Source of the DNA: an uncultured Saprospiraceae bacterium | GTDB taxonomy: Bacteria; Bacteroidota; Bacteroidia; Chitinophagales; Saprospiraceae | Direction: 5' to 3' | Assembly (NCBI GenBank): GCA_937944245.1 | Contig: CALDYY010000020.1 | Span: forward strand, 1 to 34,465 | DNA: 34,465 bases | Shown: positions 1 through 8,056 of the stretch, in pieces | Numbering within the stretch: position 1 is the first letter of the stretch | Layout of the letters: every line of letters starts with the position of its first letter | Notes under the pieces: generated by a model | What the model was told of the DNA's origin: nothing | The model's database searches: none | The model's input: only the letters and a program-made list of their open reading frames with translations | Translations under genes and position numbers: made by a program

Positions 1-137
1 TAATTACTGAAAACCAATATTTTATGAACCTGACTTCAGTAAGGCTTAGTCATTTAGCCCGCTAAATTCCCTCGCCTTCCTATTGTCAGAACCACAAACT
101 ATTGATTTTCACTTAAAGAAAATTTTTAAACAAGCTC
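1..137 (-). repeat. 154-bp inverted-repeat element, copy A (cut by window start)
   Basis: This is the reverse complement of the element at 4692-4845 and 6511-6664, with only a few substitutions. The distal 17 bases lie outside the window. The visible terminus is GAGCTTGTTTAAA, read on the minus strand and ending at position 137, followed on the plus strand by TTA (138-140). It lies upstream of the MCE gene. It carries no open frame and looks like a non-autonomous mobile element (MITE) or REP-like repeat. Confidence 0.85.
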
Positions 138-210
138 TTAATTTTAGTCAGCATCTGTAAGCTGAAATAGCTAATCATTAACTAATGATATAGATACGCT
201 ACATTTTCTG

Positions 211-218
211 TATGTTTG
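211..218 (+). promoter_or_regulatory. Possible -7 box upstream of the MCE gene
   Basis: TATGTTTG matches the Bacteroidota -7 consensus TAnnTTTG and would start a leader of about 50 bases before the MCE gene. No clear TTTG element sits 19-21 bases upstream, so this is weak. A second candidate, TACCTTGC at 249-256, is closer to the gene but fits the consensus less well. Confidence 0.25.
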
Positions 219-273
219 CAGGAATTTTAAGATAAAGAAAATATCTTTTACCTTGCAACAAAAATAATCCTTT

Positions 274-1317
274 ATGTCTAACGAAATAAAAATTGGATTG
301 CTTGCCATCGTTACGATTGCACTTTTCCTTTGGGGATATAAGTTTGTGGAAGGGCGCAATATTCTTAACAAAACTATGATTCTTTACGCAGAATATGAAG
401 ACGTAAATGGCTTGAGAGCAGGTACTTCCATTATGCGTAGCGGTGTAAAAGTGGGCGTAGTTACTAACGTCAATCTCAATCCTGAAAATTTAAGTAGCGT
501 GATTGTCGAAATGGCTATTGAAACTAATTTGCCTATTCCTAAAAATACAACTGCCATCATCGCCACTACTGACTTTTTGGGAGAAAAGCGAGTAATTCTT
601 GATTTTGATAAGCCTTGTAGTGGTGCGGATTGTGCTAAAAGTGGCGATTTCCTAAAGCCTAGTATGAGGGGCGTAATTGGTAGTTTTTTAGGTCCTGCTG
701 ATGAGCTAAAAGCCTACACAGATGTAGCTTCGGGTAGCGTGAAAAGCATTTTGGATTCGTTGGGTAATGTAGCAAAAGATGAAAATTCCGCTATCGGAAA
801 AGCAGTTCAGGACATCAATATTGTGCTAGAAAACCTAAAGGCATCAACGGCAGGATTAAATGGCATTATTCAAAAAAATAACAGTCAAATTAATTCCATT
901 CTAAAAGATGTTGCTTCTCTAGCAAATCTCATAGAAAGTAAAAATGTTGAACTGCTTCGGATTGTTAATAACTTAGATACTTTTTCGACTGGTATTGCTC
1001 GGCTCGACTTAGGAACTACACTACAAAATGTGGATGGAACGATACAAGGACTTAATAGCACTTTGAGTGGTGCAGACAAAGCCATTCAGGATTTAAGACA
1101 GGTGGTAGTAAAAATCAGTCAAGGAGAGGGTACGCTAGGCAAGCTATTGCAAGAAGAAGACCTTTATCTTCAATTAGATAAGACTGTAAAAAATTTGGAC
1201 TTTCTACTGCAAGATGTTCGTTTGCATCCAGAGCGTTATCGTCGCGTTTTGTCCAAAAAGAAAATGCCTTATGAAAAACCTGATGAAGACCCTGCTTTTA
1301 ATAGCAATGAAAATTGA
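274..1317 (+). CDS. MCE/MlaD family lipid-transport protein
   Basis: This is probably the membrane-anchored substrate-binding subunit of a Mla-type ABC transporter that moves phospholipids between the two membranes. The 347-residue product has an N-terminal membrane segment (about residues 5-20). An MCE/MlaD beta domain follows at about 37-115, with the typical segments VNGLRAGTSIMRSGVKVG and FLGEKRVILDF. A long helical, coiled-coil-like region runs from about 135 to 320 (LENLKASTAGLNGII, VDGTIQGLNSTLSGADKAI) and probably builds the lipid tunnel. Size and architecture match Bacteroidota single-MCE proteins. The usual MlaE permease and MlaF ATPase genes are not visible; they could lie upstream, beyond the window start. 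The family call is firm; the exact lipid cargo is unknown. Confidence 0.9.
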   Translation: MSNEIKIGLLAIVTIALFLWGYKFVEGRNILNKTMILYAEYEDVNGLRAGTSIMRSGVKVGVVTNVNLNPENLSSVIVEMAIETNLPIPKNTTAIIATTDFLGEKRVILDFDKPCSGADCAKSGDFLKPSMRGVIGSFLGPADELKAYTDVASGSVKSILDSLGNVAKDENSAIGKAVQDINIVLENLKASTAGLNGIIQKNNSQINSILKDVASLANLIESKNVELLRIVNNLDTFSTGIARLDLGTTLQNVDGTIQGLNSTLSGADKAIQDLRQVVVKISQGEGTLGKLLQEEDLYLQLDKTVKNLDFLLQDVRLHPERYRRVLSKKKMPYEKPDEDPAFNSNEN

Positions 1318-1379
1318 CAAAAATGTGTTTAACCGTTGAATGATTTATTGGTTAGCTGTTTAGCAATTAGATATTTATC

Positions 1380-1805
1380 ATGAAGTGGCTTACATTATTT
1401 ATAGTTTTTCTACTGAGCGTATATTCAACGAAGATGGAAACAGCCAAAAATGTACTTGGTGGGGCACTACAAACTTGTTGTACAGACCCTATGACGGGTT
1501 TTTACAGAGATGGCAAATGCAATACAGGTGAAGATGACTATGGCACACACGTCATTTGTGCAGAGATGACCGATGAGTTTTTAGCATTTACCAGAAGTAA
1601 AGGTAATGACTTAATTACGCCCAAACCTAACTATCGCTTTCCGGGTTTAAAACAGGGTGATAAATGGTGCTTATGCGCCTTGCGCTGGCGCGAAGCGCTA
1701 CAAGTAGGTGTTGCTCCTCCAGTTGTATTGGAGCGTACACATCAAAAAGCGTTACAGTTTGTAAAATTGGAAGATTTACAAGCCCATGAGTTGAAGGAAA
1801 AGTAA
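1380..1805 (+). CDS. DUF2237 family protein
   Basis: This 141-residue protein belongs to the DUF2237 family, small proteins of unknown function widespread in bacteria. The family signature is visible: NVLGGALQTCCTDPMTGFYR, then GEDDYGTHVICAEMTDEFL, PKPNYRFPGLKQGDKWCLCA and RWREALQVGVAPPVVLERTH. Several cysteines are conserved (CC in the first block, C in VICAEMT, CLC in the third) and could bind a metal or be redox-active; that is inference. The annotated start gives a short hydrophobic N-terminus (residues 3-16). DUF2237 proteins usually begin close to NVLGG, so translation from the internal ATG at 1434 (METAKNVLGG) is a real alternative. The gene follows the MCE gene by 62 bases and ends at a strong hairpin. 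Confidence 0.85.
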   Translation: MKWLTLFIVFLLSVYSTKMETAKNVLGGALQTCCTDPMTGFYRDGKCNTGEDDYGTHVICAEMTDEFLAFTRSKGNDLITPKPNYRFPGLKQGDKWCLCALRWREALQVGVAPPVVLERTHQKALQFVKLEDLQAHELKEK

Positions 1806-1806
1806 A

Positions 1807-1841
1807 AAAGAGTGCTTTGTAAGTTTTACAAAGCACTCTTT
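1807..1841 (-). terminator. Bidirectional hairpin terminator between DUF2237 and creD-like genes
   Basis: A perfect 16-bp stem (1807-1822 with 1826-1841) closes a 3-base loop. Read on the minus strand the stem is followed by a run of T, so it best fits the end of the CreD-like gene. Its position between convergent genes means it probably stops both transcripts. Confidence 0.85.
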
Positions 1842-1852
1842 CAAAAAAAACT

Positions 1853-3217
1853 TTACTCTTCATTATTATCATACAAACCATACCAGTTAATTCGACGAGT
1901 GTAAAACATGATAGTCGCTAATATAACGAACAAACCAATCGTACCAATTAGTAGGGCATAGTTTTCTAATTGAAGTAAGACATAAATAAACCCATATAAT
2001 ATACCTATAATAATTGCGGTAACTAGCGTGAGTTTTCCATTTTTGAAAATACTGCTTACATAAATAGCAATCAGCCCAGTAGTAGCAACACTGGAAACGA
2101 GGTAAGCCCAGTTGAAGCCAATATGTTCAGAAAAAGCAATCAACAATGCAAAGAATAACACCAAAGCCAAACCAACCAAGATGTATTGAATAGGATGGAT
2201 ACGCTTGTTGTTAAGGGCTTCTACAAAGAAAAATACTAAAAAAGTAAGTGAAATAAACAGGATAGCATATTTTACAGAACGCATGCTTTTTTGGTAATAA
2301 TCTACTGGTATTAACAAATCCACACCAAACTTAGCACTATTCAAGTTGTAAGTTTTACCTAGCCACTGCTGCGGATAGTTTCGATTCAAATGTAATACCT
2401 GCCATGCTGCCGAAAATCCATTTTCAGGGGCTGTTCTTTCATCAGGCAAGAATGCACCTTGAAAGCTAGGCGTTGACCAATCTGAGGTCAAATTAACTTT
2501 TGTTGTTCGACCAACTGGTGTGAAATATATATTTTGACTTCCGTTCAAATCCAACGTAAGTTTAAAATTATATGTATCAATAGCTTTATCTAAGGGCACA
2601 TCAGCAATAATGCCTCCTTTGTTATCGGAATATCTTTGGGAATCGTTATAGGTATCTGTTGTTTGCACTTCATAAGCTGTGCCTGACTCGAAGGGTAAAT
2701 TCTGATTATTCCAATTCAGTTGCACTACATTCTTAATACCTCTCATGTCGGCAAGTCCAACCGAAAGTTTCACTTCATCCCATTGAATATTGCTATCATC
2801 AATTTTCCATTCACTAAGGTCAGGTAAGCTAAAAACACCTTCCAAATTTAAGTCCGCGCTGTACACAATAACCTCATAAATACTGCGGTAGCGTTTTTGG
2901 GTTGCTAAATTGCCATTAATGCTAAGTGTTTCAGGCAAGAAATAGGCAAAAAGAGTGTTGCTCAACACTTCTCCTTTGTCATTTTTGTAAAATTCTTTGT
3001 AAGGCACACTCAAGATAGGTCCGACAATTTGCTGAGGGTTACTCCAAAGGCTACTTACTTCGTCTATTACATTTTGGCTAGTGTATTCCCGCTCGCGCAC
3101 TAGCGATTCCACCATATTGGCGGGAATAAGCAGCAGTAAAACAAGAACGGCAACTCCAATAAGTTTAAGGACAAGGGAGCGGCGTGTCCAATCGTTTAAG
3201 CGTTCAAAGCGAGACAT
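1853..3217 (-). CDS. creD: CreD-like inner membrane protein
   Basis: This 454-residue protein matches the CreD (inner membrane protein, cell-envelope integrity) family. It has one N-terminal membrane segment (about residues 17-36, VLKLIGVAVLVLLLLIPANM) followed by the family-typical EREYTSQNVIDEVSSLWSN region. A large extracytoplasmic domain extends to about residue 310. The C-terminus has a cluster of about five to six membrane helices between about 315 and 440. In Enterobacteria CreD belongs to the CreBC regulon, and its loss or overproduction affects colicin and beta-lactam phenotypes; no creBC genes are present here. Bacteroidota often carry creD as a single gene, so function should not be transferred beyond envelope role. 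The ATG start is supported by the hydrophobic segment placement. Confidence 0.85.
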   Translation of the reverse strand: MSRFERLNDWTRRSLVLKLIGVAVLVLLLLIPANMVESLVREREYTSQNVIDEVSSLWSNPQQIVGPILSVPYKEFYKNDKGEVLSNTLFAYFLPETLSINGNLATQKRYRSIYEVIVYSADLNLEGVFSLPDLSEWKIDDSNIQWDEVKLSVGLADMRGIKNVVQLNWNNQNLPFESGTAYEVQTTDTYNDSQRYSDNKGGIIADVPLDKAIDTYNFKLTLDLNGSQNIYFTPVGRTTKVNLTSDWSTPSFQGAFLPDERTAPENGFSAAWQVLHLNRNYPQQWLGKTYNLNSAKFGVDLLIPVDYYQKSMRSVKYAILFISLTFLVFFFVEALNNKRIHPIQYILVGLALVLFFALLIAFSEHIGFNWAYLVSSVATTGLIAIYVSSIFKNGKLTLVTAIIIGILYGFIYVLLQLENYALLIGTIGLFVILATIMFYTRRINWYGLYDNNEE

Positions 3218-3424
3218 AAGTGTTGGTTAGTTAAATTGTGAGTTATGAATAATGGATACTGACTACTAGAAGTGAATAAGCTACTTATTGCAGATAGAAC
3301 ACCATCACCTTACTTAATTTGAATAAAAAGTGAACTACAAAGAACAAGCATTTTATTTCATACCGCTAATGAACGAGGATTTTACAAAAAAATTGCATTT
3401 CAATGGGATACAATTAAAAAGATA

Positions 3425-4495
3425 CTATCCTGCTTCTTCCCCCTTCAATTTCTCAGAAGTTTCGTGCATTTGTAAGGCTTCAACCACTGGTTCGAGGTCC
3501 CCTTCCATAATTTTATCTAAATTGTATAAAGTCAAGTTAATGCGGTGATCAGTTACTCGATTTTGAGGATAGTTGTACGTACGGATTTTATCCGAGCGGT
3601 CTCCAGTACCTACTAGCGATTTGCGTGCAGAAGCAATGCCCGATTCGTATTCACTGCGTTGTGCTTCTTGAATTTTTTGAAAAAGACGTTGCATAGCAAT
3701 TTCTCTATTCTTGTGCTGCGAACGCCCATCTTGGCTTTCTGCCACTACCCCTGTTGGCAAATGGGTAATTCGAATAGCGGATTCCGTTTTATTAACATGC
3801 TGTCCACCAGCACCACTTGCTCTGAATGTATCTATTTTTAAATCCGCTTTATTGATGTTTACATCTTCTAGCTCTAATTTTGGCATCACCACCACTGTTG
3901 CAGCCGAAGTATGGACTCTACCCTGCGATTCTGTTTTGGGTACGCGCTGCACTCGATGCGCCCCCGATTCAAACTTCAACCTACCATAAACATCCGTTCC
4001 ATTTACTTCCATCACAATTTTGCTATATCCACCAACTGTTCCTTCATTAATGGTAACAATTTCTGTTTTCCAGCCCTGAAGCTCAAAATATTTAGTGTAC
4101 ATCTTATACAAATCTCCAGCAAAAATACTTGCTTCATCCCCTCCAGTGCCGGAGCGAATCTCGAAAATCACATCGCGTTCATCTTCCGGGTCTTTCGGAA
4201 TAAGCATGACTTTTACCTTTTGCTCTAACTCCTCCAACTGCCCTTCCAAGTCATTCAATTCTGTTTGTGCCATAGCACGCATATCCTGATCCTCGTCTTT
4301 CAACATTTCTTTTGAAGAAGCAATATTATCCAGAATATCTTTGTAAGTATAGTAAGCCTTGACGAAGTCCTCCAAACTTTTGTATTCCTTATTGACCTTC
4401 ATAAATCGCTCCATGTCATTAATCACTTCAGGATCTGACAGTTGCTCTTCTAAATTCAAATAGCGATCTCGGATTATTTCCAACTTCTCAATCAT
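3425..4495 (-). CDS. prfA: Peptide chain release factor 1
   Basis: RF1 recognises UAA and UAG stop codons and triggers hydrolysis of peptidyl-tRNA on the ribosome. The 356-residue product has normal family length. It shows the GGQ catalytic loop at residues 230-232 (in RASGAGGQHVNKTESAIRI) and the conserved block GAHRVQRVPKTESQGRVHTS. The stop-codon anticodon tripeptide in that block is Pro-Lys-Thr (186-188), a PxT variant of the common Pro-Ala-Thr. The acidic N-terminal helical domain and the FEIRSGTGGDEAS segment complete the match. The conserved PxT distinguishes it from RF2, which has Ser-Pro-Phe. It lies in the same orientation as the downstream creD-like gene, with 207 bases between them. 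No prmC (the methylase of the GGQ glutamine) is next to it. Confidence 0.97.
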   Translation of the reverse strand: MIEKLEIIRDRYLNLEEQLSDPEVINDMERFMKVNKEYKSLEDFVKAYYTYKDILDNIASSKEMLKDEDQDMRAMAQTELNDLEGQLEELEQKVKVMLIPKDPEDERDVIFEIRSGTGGDEASIFAGDLYKMYTKYFELQGWKTEIVTINEGTVGGYSKIVMEVNGTDVYGRLKFESGAHRVQRVPKTESQGRVHTSAATVVVMPKLELEDVNINKADLKIDTFRASGAGGQHVNKTESAIRITHLPTGVVAESQDGRSQHKNREIAMQRLFQKIQEAQRSEYESGIASARKSLVGTGDRSDKIRTYNYPQNRVTDHRINLTLYNLDKIMEGDLEPVVEALQMHETSEKLKGEEAG

Positions 4496-4689
4496 AAATT
4501 ATTCTCTTTTTCCTTGTGTAGTTTGGCAGAAACAAGGTAAAAACTTTCTTTTGTGGTACACCAATGTAATCAAAATATTTATGTTGATTAGCGTTTACCT
4601 AGTTTCCTGCTTTATTTTACTTCTATGTCTATTAAACTGCAAATAAACAAAAGTAAAGTAAAAAAATTGGATGTGAGGTAAGTTTGGTT
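4496..4689. other. Intergenic region between prfA and repeat B
   Basis: I find no gene here. CAAAAGTA at 4648-4655 reads TACTTTTG on the minus strand, a good -7 box pointing at prfA with a leader of about 145 bases. No matching -33 element stands at the right distance, so the assignment is tentative. Together with repeat B and the cytochrome promoter this makes up the 537-base gene-free stretch between 4496 and 5032. Confidence 0.4.
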
Positions 4690-4691
4690 TA

Positions 4692-4845
4692 GAGCTTGTT
4701 TAAAAATTTTCTTTAGGTGAAAATCAATAGTTTGTGGTTCTGACAATAGGAAGGCGAGGGAATTTAGCGGGCTAAATGACTAAACCTTACTGAAGTCAGG
4801 TTCATAAAATATTGGTTTTCAGTAATTAAAAATTTAAACATGCTC
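4692..4845 (+). repeat. 154-bp inverted-repeat element, copy B
   Basis: This is a full-length copy. The ends are GAGCTTGTTTAAA on the left and the complement of GAGCATGTTTAAA on the right, so the 13-base terminal inverted repeats differ at one position. TTA directly flanks both sides (4689-4691 and 4846-4848), as expected for a 3-base target duplication. Inside is a perfect palindrome, ATTTAGC-GG-GCTAAAT (4762-4777), and an imperfect one, CCTTACTGAAGTCAGG. It is nearly identical to copy C and copy A. No coding capacity is seen. Confidence 0.9.
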
Positions 4846-4963
4846 TTAGAAGTATCAAATGAAGCAATAAAACAACCAATCTTTTATTTTACGTCAATGC
4901 CATTCATTTGTCAAACCCTTAATTTATTTTTAATATAAATAGTTAGTTTGTTAACACATTTCA

Positions 4964-4994
4964 TTTGATTTTGTTATGCTACTAGCTATTTTTG
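4964..4994 (+). promoter_or_regulatory. Promoter of the cytochrome c-anmK unit
   Basis: TTTG (4964-4967), a 19-base spacer and TATTTTTG (4987-4994) give a full match to the Bacteroidota housekeeping promoter (TTTG-N19-21-TAnnTTTG). Transcription would start near 5000 and leave a leader of about 33 bases before the cytochrome gene. Confidence 0.75.
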
Positions 4995-5032
4995 ATAATA
5001 GATGCTAATTCTGAAAAAAATACAACTTTAAA

Positions 5033-5377
5033 ATGAATAAACTAATCATTCTAGTAGCTACTGTGGCAATCATATTTGCTTGCGGCAATGACACCAGTAA
5101 AAGCACAACTTCCACGACTAGCAGTGCTAAAAAAGCCATAGCCAGCGTGGATGGAAAAGCAGTGTATCAAAAAAATTGTATCGCCTGCCATGGCGTGAAT
5201 GGAGATATGGGCGTTAGCGGAGCAGCAAACTTAGCAGAATCTAAACTAACACTTGCCGAGCGAATTACTGTATTGAAAAATGGTCGAGAAGGTACTGCTA
5301 TGGTGTCTTACAGCAGTTTGCTGGATGAAGATGAAATGAAAGCAGTTGCTGAATACACATTGAAATTAGGTCAATAA
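5033..5377 (+). CDS. Cytochrome c lipoprotein (monohaem)
   Basis: This is a small electron carrier anchored by lipid on the periplasmic side of a membrane. The 114-residue product begins with a lipoprotein signal whose lipobox cysteine is Cys17 (VAIIFAC). A Ser/Thr-rich linker follows (about 21-32), then a class I cytochrome c fold. The haem motif is CIACH (Cys49, Cys52, His53). The likely sixth ligand is Met90 in the GTAMVSY segment, with Met59 as the alternative. The redox partner cannot be read from sequence. anmK starts 10 bases after its stop codon, so the two are probably co-transcribed, although no functional link is known. Confidence 0.9.
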   Translation: MNKLIILVATVAIIFACGNDTSKSTTSTTSSAKKAIASVDGKAVYQKNCIACHGVNGDMGVSGAANLAESKLTLAERITVLKNGREGTAMVSYSSLLDEDEMKAVAEYTLKLGQ

Positions 5378-5387
5378 TTTACTCGTT

Positions 5388-6500
5388 GTGGGATTATACC
5401 AAATCATTGGCTTGATGTCTGGAAGTTCGCTGGATGGTTTGGATGTGGCTGTTTGCCATTTCCAAACTAATAAAAGGGACGGTTTTAAGATTGACACGTG
5501 GAACATAGTTGCGGCAAAAACTATGCCTTATAGCCATGAGTGGCAACAGCGGTTGATAAATCTACCAAAGGGAAATGCGATAGAACTGGCAGCAGCTCAT
5601 GCTCAGTACGGTCATTATGTTGGCACTTTGGTCAATCAATTCTTAGAAAAGCATCCTCTCGAAATAGACGCTATTGCCTCGCATGGTCATACTATTTTGC
5701 ACTATCCTAAGCAGAAATTCACTACTCAAATTGGAGATGGAGCAGCCATAGCTGCCATAACTGGCTTTCCTGTTATCTGCGACTTTAGGGCATTGGATGT
5801 AGCCAGTGGTGGTCAAGGTGCGCCTATTGCTGCTATCGCCGATAAATACTTGTTCTCGGATTTTGACTTTTGCTTAAATATCGGGGGAATAGCCAATGTC
5901 ACTTATCAAAGCGCTCACAAAAACATAGCTTTTGATATTAGTGGTGCCAACCAAATATTGAATGCACTTGCATCAACATTGAGTTTAGAGTATGATGCAG
6001 GAGGCAATATCGCTCGAACAGGTCAGTTGAATGAAGGGCTTCTTCAACAATCTAATGATTTGGATTATTTTCGTTTGGATTATCCAAAGACGCTTGATAA
6101 TCAGTGGGTACAACAGCATTTAGTTAACCTTTTTTACGAAAGTCCACTTCCTGTGCAAGACCGCTTACGCACTGCTGTGGAGCATATCGCCAATCAGACG
6201 GCTACTGCTGTTCAAGGTATCATCTATAAAGAAAAATTAACCGCTTCTAAACTTCGTCTTCTAGCTACTGGTGGAGGAGCATTTAATACCTTTTTGATGG
6301 AATTAATGCAAGAAAAATTACCACAGGTAGAAATTGTCATTCCTAATCCACTCATTGTCAGCAATAAAGAAGCAGCAATGATTGCCTTAATGGGCGTAAT
6401 GAGAATTGAAAATGTACCAAACTGTATTCATACCGTTACTGGTGCAGTACGAAGTGTGATTGGTGGTGCTATTCATCAAGGTTGGAAGAAATACCTTTAA
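5388..6500 (+). CDS. anmK: Anhydro-N-acetylmuramic acid kinase
   Basis: AnmK opens the anhydro ring of 1,6-anhydro-MurNAc and phosphorylates it to MurNAc-6-phosphate, a step in recycling the cell's own peptidoglycan. The 370-residue product has the usual length and family motifs: GLMSGSSLDGLDVA near the N-terminus, ASHGHTILHYP, IGDGAAIAAITGFPVICDFR, LNIGGIANVTY and the C-terminal LLATGGGAFNTFLM and NPLIVSNKEAAMIALMG. These are the ATP- and sugar-binding parts of the ASKHA fold. The start is GTG at 5388; no upstream ATG in this frame fits better, and MGLYQIIGLMSG matches how the family begins. The gene lies directly after the cytochrome gene. The next step of the route (MurQ etherase) is not encoded nearby. 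Confidence 0.95.
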   Translation: MGLYQIIGLMSGSSLDGLDVAVCHFQTNKRDGFKIDTWNIVAAKTMPYSHEWQQRLINLPKGNAIELAAAHAQYGHYVGTLVNQFLEKHPLEIDAIASHGHTILHYPKQKFTTQIGDGAAIAAITGFPVICDFRALDVASGGQGAPIAAIADKYLFSDFDFCLNIGGIANVTYQSAHKNIAFDISGANQILNALASTLSLEYDAGGNIARTGQLNEGLLQQSNDLDYFRLDYPKTLDNQWVQQHLVNLFYESPLPVQDRLRTAVEHIANQTATAVQGIIYKEKLTASKLRLLATGGGAFNTFLMELMQEKLPQVEIVIPNPLIVSNKEAAMIALMGVMRIENVPNCIHTVTGAVRSVIGGAIHQGWKKYL

Positions 6501-6510
6501 AATTAATTTA

Positions 6511-6664
6511 GAGCTTGTTTAAAAATTTTCTTTAGGTGAAAATCAATAGTTTGTGGTTCTGACAATAGGAAGGCGAGGGAATTTAGCGGGCTAAATGACT
6601 AAGCCTTACTGAAGTCAGGTTCATAAAATATTGGTTTTCAGAAATTAAAAATTTAAACATGCTC
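6511..6664 (+). repeat. 154-bp inverted-repeat element, copy C
   Basis: Full-length copy in the same orientation as copy B and of exactly the same length, with only a few substitutions (for example GAAATT in place of GTAATT near the right end). TTA flanks both ends (6508-6510, 6665-6667). It lies between the convergent ends of anmK and mqnD, where its hairpins could also help end transcription. Confidence 0.9.
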
Positions 6665-6691
6665 TTACTAATAAAATCATTTTAAGGCTTC

Positions 6692-7519
6692 TTACAAAAA
6701 CAAAGCCTTTTCTTGCTTAGGGATAATTTGATGTTCCAACGCAACATCAAAAAGCATCTGAATAGCTTTTCGACCTTCATTACCCAAATCTAATGTCCAT
6801 TTATTAACATACAAATCAATGTGCTGTTGCATCACTTTTTCGTCCATTTCTTGTGCATGTTGGCTTACATAGGGCATCGTTTCTTCGGGATGCTCAAAAG
6901 CATAAGCAACACTTTTTTGCATGATTCGATTGATTTTCAACTGAATATCTAATGGCAAATTGCGTTGAACGGCAATCCCTCCCAAGGGAATGGGCATATG
7001 GTAAGTTTCCTCCCAAAATTCTCCTAAGTCACGTAATTTCACTAATCCTTTGTCTTGATAAGTAAAGCGATTTTCGTGAATGATAACACCTGCCGCTACC
7101 TCATCTTGCAAAATAGCTCTTTCAATTTCCGAAAAAAGCAATGCTTTTTTTTGTTGTACTTTGGGATAAGCTAAACTGAATAGAAAGTTAGCCGTAGTGT
7201 ATTTTCCAGGAATGGCGACTGTACTCGCCTCCAAGTCTTCCGCTGTCAGTTGTTGCTTGGCAATAAGCAAAGGACCACAATTATTACCTAAAGCACTCCC
7301 GGCATCAAGCAAAACATAGTCGTTGGAGCAATAAGCAAAGGCGTGATAACTCAATTTGGTCATATGCAAATCAGTTTGCATAGCACGCTCATTAAGCTCA
7401 GAAACATCCAATAAGGTGGCATTAAACTTCAGCCCTTCCGTGTCAATTTTTTCATGCAGCATGCCATAAAATATGAATGTGTCATTTGGACAAGGAGAAA
7501 AACCAAGCGAAATCAGCAT
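6692..7519 (-). CDS. mqnD: 1,4-dihydroxy-6-naphthoate synthase (futalosine menaquinone pathway)
   Basis: MqnD cleaves cyclic dehypoxanthine futalosine to 1,4-dihydroxy-6-naphthoate in the alternative route to menaquinone. The protein has the periplasmic-binding-protein-like fold of this family. Recognisable parts are ISLGFSPCPNDTFIFYGML at the start, DVSELNERAMQTDLHMTKLSYHA, LDAGSALGNNCGPLLIA, VAIPGKYTTANFLFSLAYP and IPLGGIAVQRNLPL. The frame stays open up to a TTG at 7552, but family members begin right at the LGFSPCPND block, so I choose the ATG at 7519, giving 275 residues. The RidA gene ends 38 bases upstream, so the two are probably one transcript. The presence of mqnD implies the organism uses the futalosine rather than the classical men route; other mqn genes are not in the window. 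Confidence 0.92.
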   Translation of the reverse strand: MLISLGFSPCPNDTFIFYGMLHEKIDTEGLKFNATLLDVSELNERAMQTDLHMTKLSYHAFAYCSNDYVLLDAGSALGNNCGPLLIAKQQLTAEDLEASTVAIPGKYTTANFLFSLAYPKVQQKKALLFSEIERAILQDEVAAGVIIHENRFTYQDKGLVKLRDLGEFWEETYHMPIPLGGIAVQRNLPLDIQLKINRIMQKSVAYAFEHPEETMPYVSQHAQEMDEKVMQQHIDLYVNKWTLDLGNEGRKAIQMLFDVALEHQIIPKQEKALFL

Positions 7520-7557
7520 AAACCAACAATTAATTAAAGGATAAACACTCAAAGGAA

Positions 7558-7956
7558 CTAAGCAGTTGGCTCAGGTACTATTCCTGCAATAACAGAAATT
7601 TCGACGTTCACAAATTTAGGTAAATTTGCTACTTCCACAAATTCTCTCGCTGGTGCGGTATGCTCATTAAAATATTGAGCATAAACAGCATTGATGCGTG
7701 CAAAGTTGTTCATATCCTTCACAAATACGCTGCATTTGAGCACATGCTCGAAGGTGATGCCTGCTGCGGTGAGAATGGCTTGTATATTTTTCATCACCTG
7801 ATGGGTTTCCTGCTCAATATCAGTCAACACCAAATCTCCTGTTGTAGGGTTAATGGCAATTTGACCAGAGATGAAAAGCATTCCGTTAAAAGCGATGGAT
7901 TGATTATAAGGACCTACGGGCGCAGGTGCATTAGGTGTATTAACAATTTTTTTCAT
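7558..7956 (-). CDS. ridA: RidA family protein (reactive enamine/imine deaminase)
   Basis: RidA proteins hydrolyse reactive 2-aminoacrylate and related enamines released by PLP enzymes, protecting other PLP enzymes. The 132-residue product matches the YjgF/YER057c/UK114 fold throughout: TPNAPAPVGPYNQSIAFNG, LFISGQIAINPTTGDLV, QVMKNIQAILTAAG, VLKCSVFVKDMNNFARINAVY and APAREFVEVANLPK. The arginine that contacts the substrate carboxylate is the one in PAREFVEV, and the final acidic residue of the site lies in the VEISVIAG strand region. It lies just upstream of mqnD on the same strand. No specific substrate follows from the neighbourhood; the family call is secure. Confidence 0.95.
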   Translation of the reverse strand: MKKIVNTPNAPAPVGPYNQSIAFNGMLFISGQIAINPTTGDLVLTDIEQETHQVMKNIQAILTAAGITFEHVLKCSVFVKDMNNFARINAVYAQYFNEHTAPAREFVEVANLPKFVNVEISVIAGIVPEPTA

Positions 7957-7978
7957 GCTTAGTGTAGTTGTATTGTAT

Positions 7979-8025
7979 CAACAAAAGTTGCCCTAGTACA
8001 TGCAATACTAGAGCAACTTTTGTTG
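7979..8025 (-). terminator. Hairpin downstream of rpmF
   Basis: A 20-bp stem with one mismatch (7979-7998 with 8006-8025) closes a 7-base loop. It lies between the end of rpmF and the start of ridA on the minus strand. No T-run follows, so it may end transcription with help, or act as a processing or stabilising structure. Confidence 0.7.
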
Positions 8026-8056
8026 TAAATTCGAGAAGACTATCGTAGGTTAAAAA

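Noticed and set aside
7520-7552. Extension of mqnD to a TTG at 7552
   Set aside because: The extra residues are unlike the family, whose members begin at the LGFSPCPND block; the ATG at 7519 is a normal start.
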